This document shows, one piece after another, positions 1 through 8,436 of a stretch of 62,867 bases of DNA. Under the pieces are notes generated by a model that did no database searches, was not told where the DNA came from, and saw nothing but the letters and a program-made list of their open reading frames with translations. The stretch is from positions 1-62,867 of the forward strand of contig NZ_CALDGS010000171.1 of NCBI RefSeq assembly GCF_937941905.1, given 5' to 3'. The position numbers were made by a program, and so were the translations under genes. Numbering within the stretch: position 1 is the stretch's first letter; each line of letters begins with the position of its first letter. The DNA comes from an uncultured Mycolicibacterium sp. Its GTDB lineage: Bacteria; Actinomycetota; Actinomycetes; Mycobacteriales; Mycobacteriaceae.

Positions 1-1339
1 CCGACACACCCGACACCGAAACACCAACACCACCAACAAACCCCACCAACACGCGCTCGAGGCGGCGGGCCAGTTCGGTGACGTCGACGTCGGCCAGCGG
101 ATGGTCGTGGCCGAGGGTGCTCAGGGCCAGTTCGTCGCCCAGGCCGGAGAAGACCAGGCCGAAGCCGCCGACGAAGCCGGAGTTGGTCATCATCGCCGAG
201 GCCCGCACGCCGGCGAAGTCCAGCGCGAAGGTCAGCGGCAGGAAGTCGACGACCACCCGCTGGTTGCGCCGGTCCGGGCCGTTGTCGGCCCGGTCCAGGG
301 AGTAGGCCGGAAAACGCTGGTGGCTCAGGGCCTCCTGGATCCGGCCGTCGACGTGACGGCAGAAATCGGCCACCGTGGTGTCCGGTGTCGCCGAGAGCAC
401 CAGCGGCACCACACCGGCGAGCATGCCGGGCAGCGTGCGCGCCTCCGGGGTGACCCGCCGGCTCACCGGCAGGTCGAGCACGATGTCGGAGCCCTCGGTA
501 CTCCAGTGCCGGAACAGCACCGCGCACGCGGCGGTGATGATCGAGGCCCGGGGCATGTTCCAGGCCTCGGCGAGTTCGTCGACGCGGGCCACGATCGACG
601 GGTCCAGCGGCACCGGTTCGGTGGGCCAGGACGGTTCGTCGGCCCCGCCGGCCGACGGGGCCGGCCCGGCGGGCTGGTGGGACGAGCCGTCCTCGGACGG
701 CAGGTTGGCCAGCCAGTAGTCACGGTCGGCGGCGTGGTCGGCGGACTGTTCGTAGGCGGTCTCGAGGTCGACCAGGTCGCGCAGGGTGCCGAAGAACGCC
801 GGCGGGATGGGTTCGCCGGAGACCGCCGCGGAGTACACCGCGGCGATCCGGTTGCCGATCAGGCCGAGCCCGGTGCCGTCGATGACGATGTGGTGGAAGC
901 AGGCGAACAGGTAGTACTCGTCGTCGCGGGTCTGGAACAGCACGAACCGGAACAGCGGTCCGGACAACGGCATCGGCTCGCGCTGGATGGCCGCCGCGCG
1001 CCGGCGCACCTCGTCGGCGGGGTCGGCCGCTTCGGTGAGGTCGACGTACTCCAGTGGCACGTCCGGGAAGTCGACCGGGGTCTGCAGGACGCGGCCGTCT
1101 TGTTCGTGGATGGCCACCCGCACCGGCTCGGCCTCCTCGACGACGCGTTGGATCGCCCACTGCAGGGCGTCGTACTCGACCGGGCCGTCGATGCGCACCA
1201 GCAGGCCGAGCTGCCAGTCCGCCCCGAGCCGGCCGAGTTCCTGTTCCAGCCAGATATCGAGTTGAGCGCGCGTCAGCGGCAGCGCCCGGCCGGTCAGTTC
1301 GTCCACGATCCCCGCCTCCCGGTCCACCGGCTCCGTCAC
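1..1339 (-). CDS. mps1: Non-ribosomal peptide synthetase, N-terminal condensation domain (Mps1-like), cut by window edge
   Basis: The reading frame starts at a GTG (1339-1337) that overlaps the mbtH stop codon (GTGA) and stays open to the window edge, giving about 446 residues of the N terminus. It is a condensation domain: the HHIVIDG active-site motif lies at about residues 149-155, followed by the RDYWLANLP and DNGPDRR-type stretches expected of C domains. A C domain at the very start of an NRPS normally joins a fatty acid to the first amino acid, as in lipopeptide synthetases. Directly after mbtH, in a locus with rml, mmpS/mmpL and GT1 genes, it is most likely the first GPL peptide synthetase. 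The adenylation domains lie outside the window, so the amino acids cannot be predicted. Confidence 0.88.
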   Translation of the reverse strand, partial: MTEPVDREAGIVDELTGRALPLTRAQLDIWLEQELGRLGADWQLGLLVRIDGPVEYDALQWAIQRVVEEAEPVRVAIHEQDGRVLQTPVDFPDVPLEYVDLTEAADPADEVRRRAAAIQREPMPLSGPLFRFVLFQTRDDEYYLFACFHHIVIDGTGLGLIGNRIAAVYSAAVSGEPIPPAFFGTLRDLVDLETAYEQSADHAADRDYWLANLPSEDGSSHQPAGPAPSAGGADEPSWPTEPVPLDPSIVARVDELAEAWNMPRASIITAACAVLFRHWSTEGSDIVLDLPVSRRVTPEARTLPGMLAGVVPLVLSATPDTTVADFCRHVDGRIQEALSHQRFPAYSLDRADNGPDRRNQRVVVDFLPLTFALDFAGVRASAMMTNSGFVGGFGLVFSGLGDELALSTLGHDHPLADVDVTELARRLERVLVGFVGGVGVSVSGVS

Positions 1340-1551
1340 CCCTCCGCCAGTCGGTCGCGCAGGCTCTTCGGCCGGATGTCGGGCCAGTTCCGTTCGATGT
1401 ACTCCAGCGCCGAAGCCCGGTCGAGTTCGCCGGTGACGACCTTCCAGCCGGCTGGCACCTCGGCGAAGGTCGGCCAAAGACTGTGTTGCTCTTCTTCGTT
1501 CACCAGGACGAAGAAGCGCCCGTTGTCATCGTCGAACGGATTGGTGGTCAA
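1336..1551 (-). CDS. mbtH: MbtH family protein, NRPS partner
   Basis: A 71-residue protein starting MTTNPFDDDNGRFFVLVN, with the family signatures NEEQHSLWP-type, PAGW and NWPDIRPKSLR. MbtH proteins bind NRPS adenylation domains and are needed for their folding or activity. The length is typical. Its stop overlaps the GTG of the downstream synthetase, so the two are translationally coupled. It is the first gene of the operon, with a 296-bp non-coding region upstream that holds two palindromes. Confidence 0.95.
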   Translation of the reverse strand: MTTNPFDDDNGRFFVLVNEEEQHSLWPTFAEVPAGWKVVTGELDRASALEYIERNWPDIRPKSLRDRLAEG

Positions 1552-1582
1552 CGAGCCTCCAGGCGACCAATATTTACGGTGG

Positions 1583-1596
1583 CGTAACGCGTTCTA
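1583..1596. promoter_or_regulatory. Operator-like palindrome upstream of mbtH
   Basis: The site CGTAACGCGTTCTA has the palindromic core AACGCGTT and lies 32 bp upstream of the mbtH start. The ten bases GTAACGCGTT recur exactly at 39957-39966 upstream of the secreted-protein gene. The pattern resembles TetR-type TNNAACNNGTTNNA operators such as those of KstR, but this copy has C in place of the first T. Function is inferred only. Confidence 0.35.
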
Positions 1597-1601
1597 AGTT
1601 A

Positions 1602-1613
1602 CAACGCGCGTTG
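1602..1613. promoter_or_regulatory. 12-bp perfect palindrome upstream of mbtH
   Basis: CAACGCGCGTTG is a perfect inverted repeat, six bases beyond the neighbouring AACGCGTT palindrome. The 1552-1847 interval contains no convincing gene; it holds these palindromes, an AT-richer stretch and the 3' end region of the upstream glycosyltransferase. It could be a repressor site for the mbtH-NRPS operon. Confidence 0.3.
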
Positions 1614-1847
1614 TCCCACGTCATTTGCCGTGACGCAGGTCACACTTCAGGGTTGCGTTCCAGCTGAACGCGCCGTGCTCTACGATCCGCTGGCCCTCAC
1701 GTCAGCCTTTGACGCGTACGAAAGATAACCCAACCGGGTTCGCCAGAAGAGCAATTTGACGCATGTGAAACATCTTGCCCGACGAAGTCCGGCGCCGTGG
1801 TGGAAGTTTGCGATATTCGCACCTACTCGCGAGTACGCCGCGGGTGC

Positions 1848-3116
1848 TCAGGCCCGACGGCCCGCCGCGGCGGCCTGTTCGAGCAGGTCGGCAGCCCGCG
1901 CGGCGCCCTTGGCCGGGTCGGTGATCCGCTCGGCGAGGCGGCGGGCCCGCTCCCGGTACTCCGGGGCCAGGATCATGCGCAGGTCCGAGACCAGGGTCTG
2001 GCGGGTCGCCGTGGAGAACCGCCGCGCGGTACCCACGCCCAGCCGCCGCACCGAGCCGGCGGAGACCGCGTGCGCCATGTCCCAGTACAGGATGAGCTGG
2101 GGCACCCCGGCCCGCATCCCGATCGGTGTGGTCCCCGAGCCGCCGTGGTGCACCAGGGCCCGGCAGGCGGGGAACACCTTCGCGTAGTTGACCGCCCGCA
2201 CCACCTTGACCCGGTCGGTGTCCGGGTGGTCGGAGAAATCGGTGCCGGCGGCACCGATCAGCGCGCGTTCGCCCAGCTCGGCGGCCGCGGCGGCGATCAT
2301 GTCGATGGTCTCGGCCGGCGACTCCACCGGGATGCTGCCGAACCCGAAGAAGATCGGCGGTGATCCCGCCGCGATCCAGTCCAGGACCTCGGCGTCGGCG
2401 TCGGTCTCCAGCTCCAGCGACAGTGCCCCGACGAACGGTCGCTGGTCGCGGTAGCGGGCCCACTCGGCGGCCAGGCCCGGGAAGCAGGCCTCGTCGTAGG
2501 CCTGGATCTCCAGCGAGCCGGCCTCGGTGATCCGGCGCGGGGCCGATCCGCGGACCTTCGGCAGGCCCAGCTCGCGGCGCTGGGTCTGCTCGACGTTCTT
2601 CATCACCCGCCAGGACAGCCACCAGAACCCCGCCATCAGGCGGCGGCCCAGCGCCGGCGGCAGGACGGTCACCACCCGCCCGTTCGGGCGCAGCGGGAAG
2701 TAGTGCAGTGTGGCCAGCGGAATGCCGTGGAATTCGGCCACGTTCGCCGCGGCGTCCTCGAAGTTGATGCCGGTGAAGATGAGGTCGGCCCCCTCGGCCA
2801 GGGTGACCAGCGTGCTGCTCATCTCCTGCCAGCCGCGCAGCAGCGGCCCGCCGATGGCGATCCGGGCCCGGAGCATGGTGCGCAGCCGCCACGGGTAGCG
2901 GAAGAAGCAGGTCCAGAAGTCGCGGTGGGCGTCCAGGATGGACCGCGAGTCCGGGCCGAAGCCCACCCCCTTGAGGCCGACCGACTCGACGAAGTCCACC
3001 AGGTCCGGCGGCACGGCCATCCACACCTCGTGGCCCCGGCGCACGAGTTCCCGGCCGACGGCGGCGTTGGGCTCGATGTCCCCGCGGCTGCCCCAGCTTG
3101 CGAGTACGAATTTCAT
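1848..3116 (-). CDS. GT1-family glycosyltransferase (GPL type), copy A
   Basis: A 422-residue GT-B fold enzyme of the UGT/MGT type found in mycobacterial GPL loci (Gtf/RtfA relatives). The N terminus MKFVLASWGSRGDIEP is the acceptor-side Rossmann start, and the HHGGSGTTPIG motif in the C-terminal half is the nucleotide-sugar binding segment. Such enzymes transfer dTDP- or UDP-activated deoxysugars to the lipopeptide at the inner membrane face. It lies 13 bp downstream of a methyltransferase on the same strand, so they are probably co-transcribed. Four more paralogues lie in this window. Which sugar it adds cannot be told from sequence alone. Confidence 0.88.
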   Translation of the reverse strand: MKFVLASWGSRGDIEPNAAVGRELVRRGHEVWMAVPPDLVDFVESVGLKGVGFGPDSRSILDAHRDFWTCFFRYPWRLRTMLRARIAIGGPLLRGWQEMSSTLVTLAEGADLIFTGINFEDAAANVAEFHGIPLATLHYFPLRPNGRVVTVLPPALGRRLMAGFWWLSWRVMKNVEQTQRRELGLPKVRGSAPRRITEAGSLEIQAYDEACFPGLAAEWARYRDQRPFVGALSLELETDADAEVLDWIAAGSPPIFFGFGSIPVESPAETIDMIAAAAAELGERALIGAAGTDFSDHPDTDRVKVVRAVNYAKVFPACRALVHHGGSGTTPIGMRAGVPQLILYWDMAHAVSAGSVRRLGVGTARRFSTATRQTLVSDLRMILAPEYRERARRLAERITDPAKGAARAADLLEQAAAAGRRA

Positions 3117-3129
3117 TGCGGCGGTGACT

Positions 3130-3888
3130 CTACCGGTGTGCTGCGCCGGCCCCGCCGGCCAGCAGTTCGCGCAGGTACCGGGGCGGTTTGAGGTTCAGCA
3201 GCCGGCTGCGGTCGGCCTTGAGGTCGGCGTAGTCGAGGGCGGCCACCTGCTCGGGTGTGTAGGGCAGCACCGACTCCGGGGTACCGCGCCGCACGAACCC
3301 CACCCCCTGGTCGCACCGCAGCACCCCGACCTGCAGGTCCGGCCGGGTGCTGCGCAGGTGGACGATGGCCTTCCAGACGTCGCCGTTCCACAGCCCGATC
3401 ACCAGCGGGCCCTTCTGCCGGGCGATGAACTCCTCGTAGGAGGCGGCCCGGCGGCCGGCCAGCTCGAACGGCGGATTGCAGTCGTGCAGGAAGATGATGC
3501 CGTCGTCCTTGAGGTAGCGCACCGTGTTCTCGACGTCGCGCACCACCTGCTCGTAGGTGTGCAGGCCGTCGATCAGCGCGACGTCGATCGGGTGGCGCTC
3601 GAGCAGTTCGGCCTCGCGCTCGAAGAACTCGTCACTGGTGGTTTCGAAGTAGTAGGTGACCCGTCCCGTGGCGTCCGCACGCTCCCGGGCCCGTGCCGAG
3701 AGCCGGAACGCCGGGTCCACGGCGATCTTGATGTCCGCCGCGATCCGCTGGAACGCCTGCCCGCGCGAGACCCCGATCTCCAGATACACCGGGTCGGTGC
3801 GCCCGGCCAGCGCGCGCCGGACCGCTCGGATTCGGTTCGTCCCGGGCAGCGCGTCGACGAACGCGACGAGCCCGCTGTTGAAACCCAC
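3130..3888 (-). CDS. Class I SAM-dependent methyltransferase
   Basis: A 252-residue protein with the SAM-binding motif YLEIGVSRGQAFQ near residue 36 and the second block VALIDGLHTYEQVVRDVEN followed by GIIFLHDCNPP, as in the Methyltransf_24-like group. In this setting it probably O-methylates a GPL sugar (rhamnose or 6-deoxytalose), but the position is not predictable. It is the first gene of a two-gene unit with glycosyltransferase copy A and faces the DUF2505 gene across a 100-bp region. Confidence 0.75.
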   Translation of the reverse strand: MGFNSGLVAFVDALPGTNRIRAVRRALAGRTDPVYLEIGVSRGQAFQRIAADIKIAVDPAFRLSARARERADATGRVTYYFETTSDEFFEREAELLERHPIDVALIDGLHTYEQVVRDVENTVRYLKDDGIIFLHDCNPPFELAGRRAASYEEFIARQKGPLVIGLWNGDVWKAIVHLRSTRPDLQVGVLRCDQGVGFVRRGTPESVLPYTPEQVAALDYADLKADRSRLLNLKPPRYLRELLAGGAGAAHR

Positions 3889-3988
3889 GCGACGATCCTG
3901 CCCTCAAAGGGAAAAAGTTGACAAGGGGGTAAATAAGCAAGTTCAAACCGATACGCTGGAGCGCGAAGTTCGGTAAGAATCACGTGCC
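3889..3988. promoter_or_regulatory. Divergent promoter region
   Basis: A 100-bp AT-richer gap between two divergently read genes. It contains TTGACA at 3918-3923, a good -35 box for the plus strand, but no convincing -10 at 17 bp, so the exact promoter is not assigned. Confidence 0.35.
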
Positions 3989-4486
3989 ATGTCACTTTCC
4001 TTCGATGTCCTGGCCGAGTCGCCGGCGAGTGTCCAGCAAATCCGCGAGGCATTCGCCTGTGCCGACTACTGGTGCGCCCGGATCGGTTCCGACGGGCGGG
4101 CCAGCCTGGACGCGCTGGAGGTCGGCGACGACGGCACGATCGATGTCCGCATCACCCAGCGGCTCGGCCGCGACAGTTTGCCCGGGATGGTCACCCGGAT
4201 GTTGCCCGGTCGGCTGGAACTCCGATATCGGGAGACCTGGACCCCGGTGGCCGATGACGTCCTGCGCGGCAGCGCGGAGGCCCACGCCGCCGGCCTCGGC
4301 CGCAGCCGTGCCCAGAATACGCTGGCCCGGCAAGGGAATTCCGCACAACTGCGCGCCGCGGTGGCGGTCGAGGTCGACCTCCCGTTCGTGGGCCGGCAGC
4401 TGGAGCGGATGATCGGCGAGAGCCTGGCCGGCAGCATCCCGGACACGATGCAGTTCACCACGACCTGGATCTTCGAACATGAGTGA
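3989..4486 (+). CDS. DUF2505 family protein
   Basis: A 165-residue protein of the actinobacterial DUF2505 type, thought to have a START/SRPBCC-like lipid- or ligand-binding fold. It starts MSLSFDVLAESPASVQQ and ends in the typical SIPDTMQFTTTWIFEHE. No signal peptide or catalytic motif is visible. Its last 8 bases overlap the next gene, so it is probably translated with the membrane methyltransferase. A ligand-holding role is an inference from the fold. Confidence 0.7.
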   Translation: MSLSFDVLAESPASVQQIREAFACADYWCARIGSDGRASLDALEVGDDGTIDVRITQRLGRDSLPGMVTRMLPGRLELRYRETWTPVADDVLRGSAEAHAAGLGRSRAQNTLARQGNSAQLRAAVAVEVDLPFVGRQLERMIGESLAGSIPDTMQFTTTWIFEHE

Positions 4487-5627
4487 CCTCAACCGCACCG
4501 GCGGGTTGCCCGACACCGGGCAGGTTCCGGCCGCCGCCCCGGCCCGCCCGGTCGCAGACCGGATTGCGATTCACTGGATATGGCGCGCGAGCCTGGCGGC
4601 GGTTGTGCTGGGGGTACTGGCGCTGTGCGTGTTCGTGCCGGTCGCGCGCATCGTGGTCGGCATCGCGATCGTCGCCCTGGTGTGCGGCCGGATCGCCTGG
4701 CTGCCGCGCCGGGACCGCTTCGTGCCGACCATGTACGGCAAAGATCTGCACAGCTACGACGACGACTACCGGCAGTTCATCGAGCGGTCGATGGCCACCC
4801 TGCGCAAGTGCCGTATCCGGGGCCACACCCTGCTGTGGGAGGCGGCCCGGCTGCCGGAGCCGGACCGCACCGGGCCGGAGGAGCTCGTCCTGGACCTCGG
4901 GGTGTGGCTGGGCTGGTCGACCCGGCTGACCGCGCAGACCTCCGGCCGCAAGGTGTACGGCTTCGACACCTTCGAGGGGCTCGTCGAGGACTGGTTCATC
5001 GAGGACCAGCTGCTGATCAAACAGGGCACCTTCGCGCTGTCGGACCCGATGGCGCAGCGGGTGATGCGCGATACCGGGGTCACGCTGCAGGACGGCAAGC
5101 CGGTGCCGCTCGGCCGCGACGTGGAGTTCGTCCGCGGCAGCACCTACCAGACCCTCGAGCCGTTCCTGGCCGAGCACCCGGGGGCGCCGATCCGGCTGTT
5201 CCACATGGACCTCGACTCCTACGAGAGCTGCCTGCACGCCCTGGAGACCTGCAAGGACCGCTTCGTGGAGGGGTCGGTGCTGGTCTTCGACGAGTACCTG
5301 ATCACCAACAGCGAGATGCGGGCGTTCTACGAGTTCCAGCGGCGCTACGGACTGCAGTGGCGCTACCGGGCCTGGGGCCTGGAGATCTGGGAGATGAACT
5401 TCGCGATGGTCCGCTCGCCGGTCAAGCGTTTCCTCTACTACCTGGCGCTGGTCGGGCTGTACTGGTGGGACGGCCGCTTCCTGTGGCAGGTCTGGCAGCC
5501 CAGGTTCTGGCGGTTCTGGCTGGGCGCACCGCTGTCGGACATCGTGTTCCTGCTCGGCGTGGCCGGGCAGCGGCAGTCGGTCAGTCTCGAGATCACCGGG
5601 CTCGGCGCGCTCGCCGACCGACGCTGA
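4479..5627 (+). CDS. Membrane-anchored TylF/MycF-like methyltransferase
   Basis: A 382-residue protein with two hydrophobic helices at about residues 33-75, then a TylF-type methyltransferase core: LDLGVWLGWSTR (SAM binding), GFDTFEGL, and MDLDSYESCLHAL followed by LVFDEYL, which in this family hold the metal and sugar. A further hydrophobic segment lies after the core (FLYYLALVGLYWW). TylF relatives methylate deoxysugar hydroxyls and need Mg2+. Usual members are soluble and about 250-270 residues, so the membrane extensions are unusual and suggest it works on a lipid-linked sugar. The start codon overlaps the preceding stop. Confidence 0.72.
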   Translation: MSDLNRTGGLPDTGQVPAAAPARPVADRIAIHWIWRASLAAVVLGVLALCVFVPVARIVVGIAIVALVCGRIAWLPRRDRFVPTMYGKDLHSYDDDYRQFIERSMATLRKCRIRGHTLLWEAARLPEPDRTGPEELVLDLGVWLGWSTRLTAQTSGRKVYGFDTFEGLVEDWFIEDQLLIKQGTFALSDPMAQRVMRDTGVTLQDGKPVPLGRDVEFVRGSTYQTLEPFLAEHPGAPIRLFHMDLDSYESCLHALETCKDRFVEGSVLVFDEYLITNSEMRAFYEFQRRYGLQWRYRAWGLEIWEMNFAMVRSPVKRFLYYLALVGLYWWDGRFLWQVWQPRFWRFWLGAPLSDIVFLLGVAGQRQSVSLEITGLGALADRR

Positions 5628-5660
5628 ACCCGACCAGGTCGAACACAGGAGAGGCTCGAC

Positions 5661-6728
5661 ATGTCGTCATCCGTGCTCATCACCGGCGGAGCGGGATTCA
5701 TCGGATCCGCCCTGGCCCGCCGGCTGGCCGGGGTCGGCCACCGGGTCGCCGTCATGGACGTGCTGCACCCCCAGGTGCACGGTCCGCACCCGGCCCTGGA
5801 CCTGCCGGGGTCGGTGCGGGTGTTCACCGGCGACGTCACCCACGCGCCGGACTGCGATGTGGTGCTGCGGCTGTTCCGGCCGGACCAGATCGTGCACCTC
5901 GCCGCCGAGACCGGCACGGCCCAGTCGCTGTCCGAGGCCACCCGGCACGGCTCGGTCAACGTCGTGGGGACCACCGCGCTGCTGGACGCGCTGAGCCGCA
6001 GCGGCCACGTCCCCGGGCAGCTCGTGCTGGCCTCGTCGCGGGCGGTCTACGGCGAGGGCGCCTGGCGCAGCGGCGACGAGGTCTTCTACCCGGCGCCGCG
6101 CAGCCACGCCCAGCTCGCGGCAGGCCGGTGGGACCCGGTCGGGCCGTCGGGCGAGCCGGCCGTGCCGGTGCCCAGCTGTGCCGGGCGTACCGAGCCGCGG
6201 CCGACCAACATCTACGCGGCGACCAAACTGGCCCAGGAGCACATCCTGGCGGCCTGGGCCGCCGCGCACGACACCCGGCTGTCGGTGCTGCGGTTGCAGA
6301 ACGTCTACGGACCGGGCCAGTCGCTGACCAACTCCTACACCGGCATCGTCGCGCTGTTCGCCCGGCTGGCCCGGGCCGGCCAAGTGCTGGAGGTCTACGA
6401 GGACGGCCGCATCGTGCGCGATTTCGTCTACATCGACGATGTGGTGGAGGCGCTGTTCGCCGCCGTCGAACGGCCCGCCGACCCGGTGCGCCACGTCGAC
6501 ATCGGGTCGGGGGTGCCGACCACCGTGCACGAGCTCGCCCGCCGGCTCGCCGCCGTGTGCGGGGCGCCCGAACCGGCGGTGGTGGGCAAGTTCCGCGACG
6601 GTGACGTACGGGCGGCGCAGTGCACGATCGAGCCGGCGGTGCAGCAGCTCGGCTGGCGGCCGAAGTGGTCGCTGGACGACGGGATCCGCGCACTGCTGGA
6701 CTGGATGCCGTTAATTGACGCGAAGTGA
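5661..6728 (+). CDS. NAD-dependent epimerase, probable dTDP-L-rhamnose 4-epimerase (6-deoxytalose formation)
   Basis: A 355-residue short-chain epimerase. The Rossmann motif GGAGFIGS is near residue 9, the serine sits in ASSRAVYGEG, and the catalytic Tyr185 and Lys189 are in YAATK. The segment VLHPQVHGP after the first beta strands matches the LDPQVHGP-type signature of dTDP-L-rhamnose 4-epimerases, which make dTDP-6-deoxy-L-talose. 6-Deoxytalose is the constant sugar on the threonine of GPLs, which fits the locus. A GDP- or UDP-sugar epimerase role is less likely. A good RBS (AGGAGAGG) lies upstream of the ATG. The stop overlaps the GTG of drrA-like (GTGA). Confidence 0.75.
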   Translation: MSSSVLITGGAGFIGSALARRLAGVGHRVAVMDVLHPQVHGPHPALDLPGSVRVFTGDVTHAPDCDVVLRLFRPDQIVHLAAETGTAQSLSEATRHGSVNVVGTTALLDALSRSGHVPGQLVLASSRAVYGEGAWRSGDEVFYPAPRSHAQLAAGRWDPVGPSGEPAVPVPSCAGRTEPRPTNIYAATKLAQEHILAAWAAAHDTRLSVLRLQNVYGPGQSLTNSYTGIVALFARLARAGQVLEVYEDGRIVRDFVYIDDVVEALFAAVERPADPVRHVDIGSGVPTTVHELARRLAAVCGAPEPAVVGKFRDGDVRAAQCTIEPAVQQLGWRPKWSLDDGIRALLDWMPLIDAK

Positions 6729-7684
6729 AGAAACAGCGGATATCGTCAGACCCCGTGATCGAGCTCGACGGTGTGGCGAAGACGTTCGACGGCGGCGTCA
6801 CCGCCCTGCACGACGTGAGCTTCTCCGTTGCCGAGGGGTCGGTGTGCGCCCTGCTCGGCCACAACGGCGCCGGGAAGACGACCACCATCAACATCCTGTC
6901 GACCCTGCTGCGGCCGACCGCGGGCGTCGCCCGGGTGGCCGGCTTCGATGTGGTCCGGCAGGCGCCGCAGGTGCGCGAGTCGATCGCCACCACCGGCCAG
7001 GAGGCCGCCATCGACTGGCAGCTGACCGGCCGGGAGAACCTGGTGATGTTCGCCCGGCTGCGCGGCATGAGTCGCCGGGACGCGAAAGCCCGCGCCGCCG
7101 AGCTGATCGAGCAGTTCGACCTCGCCGACGCCGCCGACCGCAGCGTGGTCACCTACTCCGGCGGCATGCGCCGCCGCATCGATATCGCTGCGGCACTCGT
7201 GGTTCCGCCCAAGGTGCTGTTCCTCGACGAACCCACCACCGGTCTGGACCCGCGCAGCCGGCGCAGCGTGTGGGACATGGTCGCCGCTCTCGCCGGGGAG
7301 GGCATGACGGTGCTGCTGACCACGCAGTACCTCGAGGAGGCCGACGTCCTCAGTGATCTCATCGTGGTGATCGACCACGGCCGGGTGGTGGAGACCGGCA
7401 CCGCTGAGGAGCTCAAGAGCCGGGTCGGCATCAGCTACTGCACGGTCAGCCCGAGCAACCCGGCCGACCTGCCCCGCATCCTCGCCGCGGTGTCCGATCT
7501 CGAGGACGCCCACGCCGACGAGGAGGCCAACACCGTGACCGTGTTGGCGCGCAACGGCATCGTGACGTTCGCCGAGGTGTTCCGCAGGGTCGACCAACTG
7601 AACGTGGAACTCGCCGACATCTCGCTGCGCAAGCCGTCGCTGGACGAGGTGTTCCTCCATCTCACGGGTGGCTTCACGGCGTGA
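6725..7684 (+). CDS. drrA: DrrA-like ABC transporter ATP-binding protein
   Basis: A 319-residue ATPase with Walker A GHNGAGKTT (residues 45-53), signature YSGGMRRRIDIA, Walker B VLFLDEPTTGLD (about 164-175), and the long C-terminal extension of the DrrA/daunorubicin-resistance family. DrrABC systems in mycobacteria export complex lipids such as phthiocerol dimycocerosates, and GPL clusters of M. avium also carry drr genes. The GTG start overlaps the epimerase stop, and the 3' end overlaps drrB-like by four bases, so this is a tight operon. It would drive transport through the two membrane partners. Confidence 0.88.
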   Translation: MKKQRISSDPVIELDGVAKTFDGGVTALHDVSFSVAEGSVCALLGHNGAGKTTTINILSTLLRPTAGVARVAGFDVVRQAPQVRESIATTGQEAAIDWQLTGRENLVMFARLRGMSRRDAKARAAELIEQFDLADAADRSVVTYSGGMRRRIDIAAALVVPPKVLFLDEPTTGLDPRSRRSVWDMVAALAGEGMTVLLTTQYLEEADVLSDLIVVIDHGRVVETGTAEELKSRVGISYCTVSPSNPADLPRILAAVSDLEDAHADEEANTVTVLARNGIVTFAEVFRRVDQLNVELADISLRKPSLDEVFLHLTGGFTA

Positions 7685-8436
7685 CCCCGGTTCTCGTCCT
7701 CACCGAGCGGATGCTTCGCCAGACACTGCGCAGTGACCTGCCGTTGGCGATACTGGCACCGGTCGGCAATTTCGTGGTGTTCAATCTCGCGCTGCGCAAT
7801 GTCATCGACACCGGGGGCATCGGCTACCCGCAGTACCTGCTTCCGGTGATCGTCGTGCAGGTCACCCTGATCGGCGCCCTGACCACCGTGGACCGGGCGG
7901 CGCTGGACCATCAGTCCGAACTCGGCCTGCGGTTCCGCACGCTGCCGATTCCGGATCTGGCACCGTTGGCCGCCCGGATGCTCTACTGCCTGCTGCGCGG
8001 CGTTGTCTCGCTCGTCGTGACGATCGGGGTCGGCTACGTGTTCGGCTTCCGGATGCTCGGCGGATTCGGGCACATCGCCGGATTCGTCTTCTTCGTGCTG
8101 ATTCTGACGCTGGTCCTGTCGCTGGCCGCCGACGCCATCGGCGTCGGTTTCTCCGGGGCGGCGATCGGCCGCATGGGCACGTCCAGCCAGATTCTGCTCA
8201 TCCCGCAGATGATCCTCATCATGCTCTCGACCGGGATGGCACCGGCGGACGCGTTCCCGGACTGGGTACAGGGCTTCGTCAGGAACCAACCGGTCTCGCA
8301 GGTGACGGAGGTGCTGCGCGGCCTCGCGGCCGGCCAGACCGACCCCGGCGACCTGGCCGGCCCGCTGACGTGGTGTCTCGGGTTTCTGGTGCTGTTCGGC
8401 GTGATCTCGGTTCGAATGCAAAGGCGCACAGGATGA
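7681..8436 (+). CDS. drrB: DrrB-like ABC-2 permease
   Basis: A 251-residue integral membrane protein with about six hydrophobic helices and the ABC-2 permease pattern. The conserved segment PVSQVTEVLRGLAAGQ lies before the last helix. It overlaps the ATPase gene by GTGA and the next permease gene by ATGA. With DrrA and DrrC it should form an exporter for the locus product or an intermediate. Confidence 0.82.
   Translation: MTPVLVLTERMLRQTLRSDLPLAILAPVGNFVVFNLALRNVIDTGGIGYPQYLLPVIVVQVTLIGALTTVDRAALDHQSELGLRFRTLPIPDLAPLAARMLYCLLRGVVSLVVTIGVGYVFGFRMLGGFGHIAGFVFFVLILTLVLSLAADAIGVGFSGAAIGRMGTSSQILLIPQMILIMLSTGMAPADAFPDWVQGFVRNQPVSQVTEVLRGLAAGQTDPGDLAGPLTWCLGFLVLFGVISVRMQRRTG

Noticed and set aside
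101..1597. A 498-codon open frame on the plus strand
   Set aside because: It is the mirror of the condensation domain and MbtH on the minus strand, which have clear motifs; the plus-strand product is Arg/Gly-rich without any family.
3918..3946. A complete sigma-70-type promoter at the TTGACA near 3918
   Set aside because: The -35 is good but no acceptable -10 occurs at 16-18 bp.
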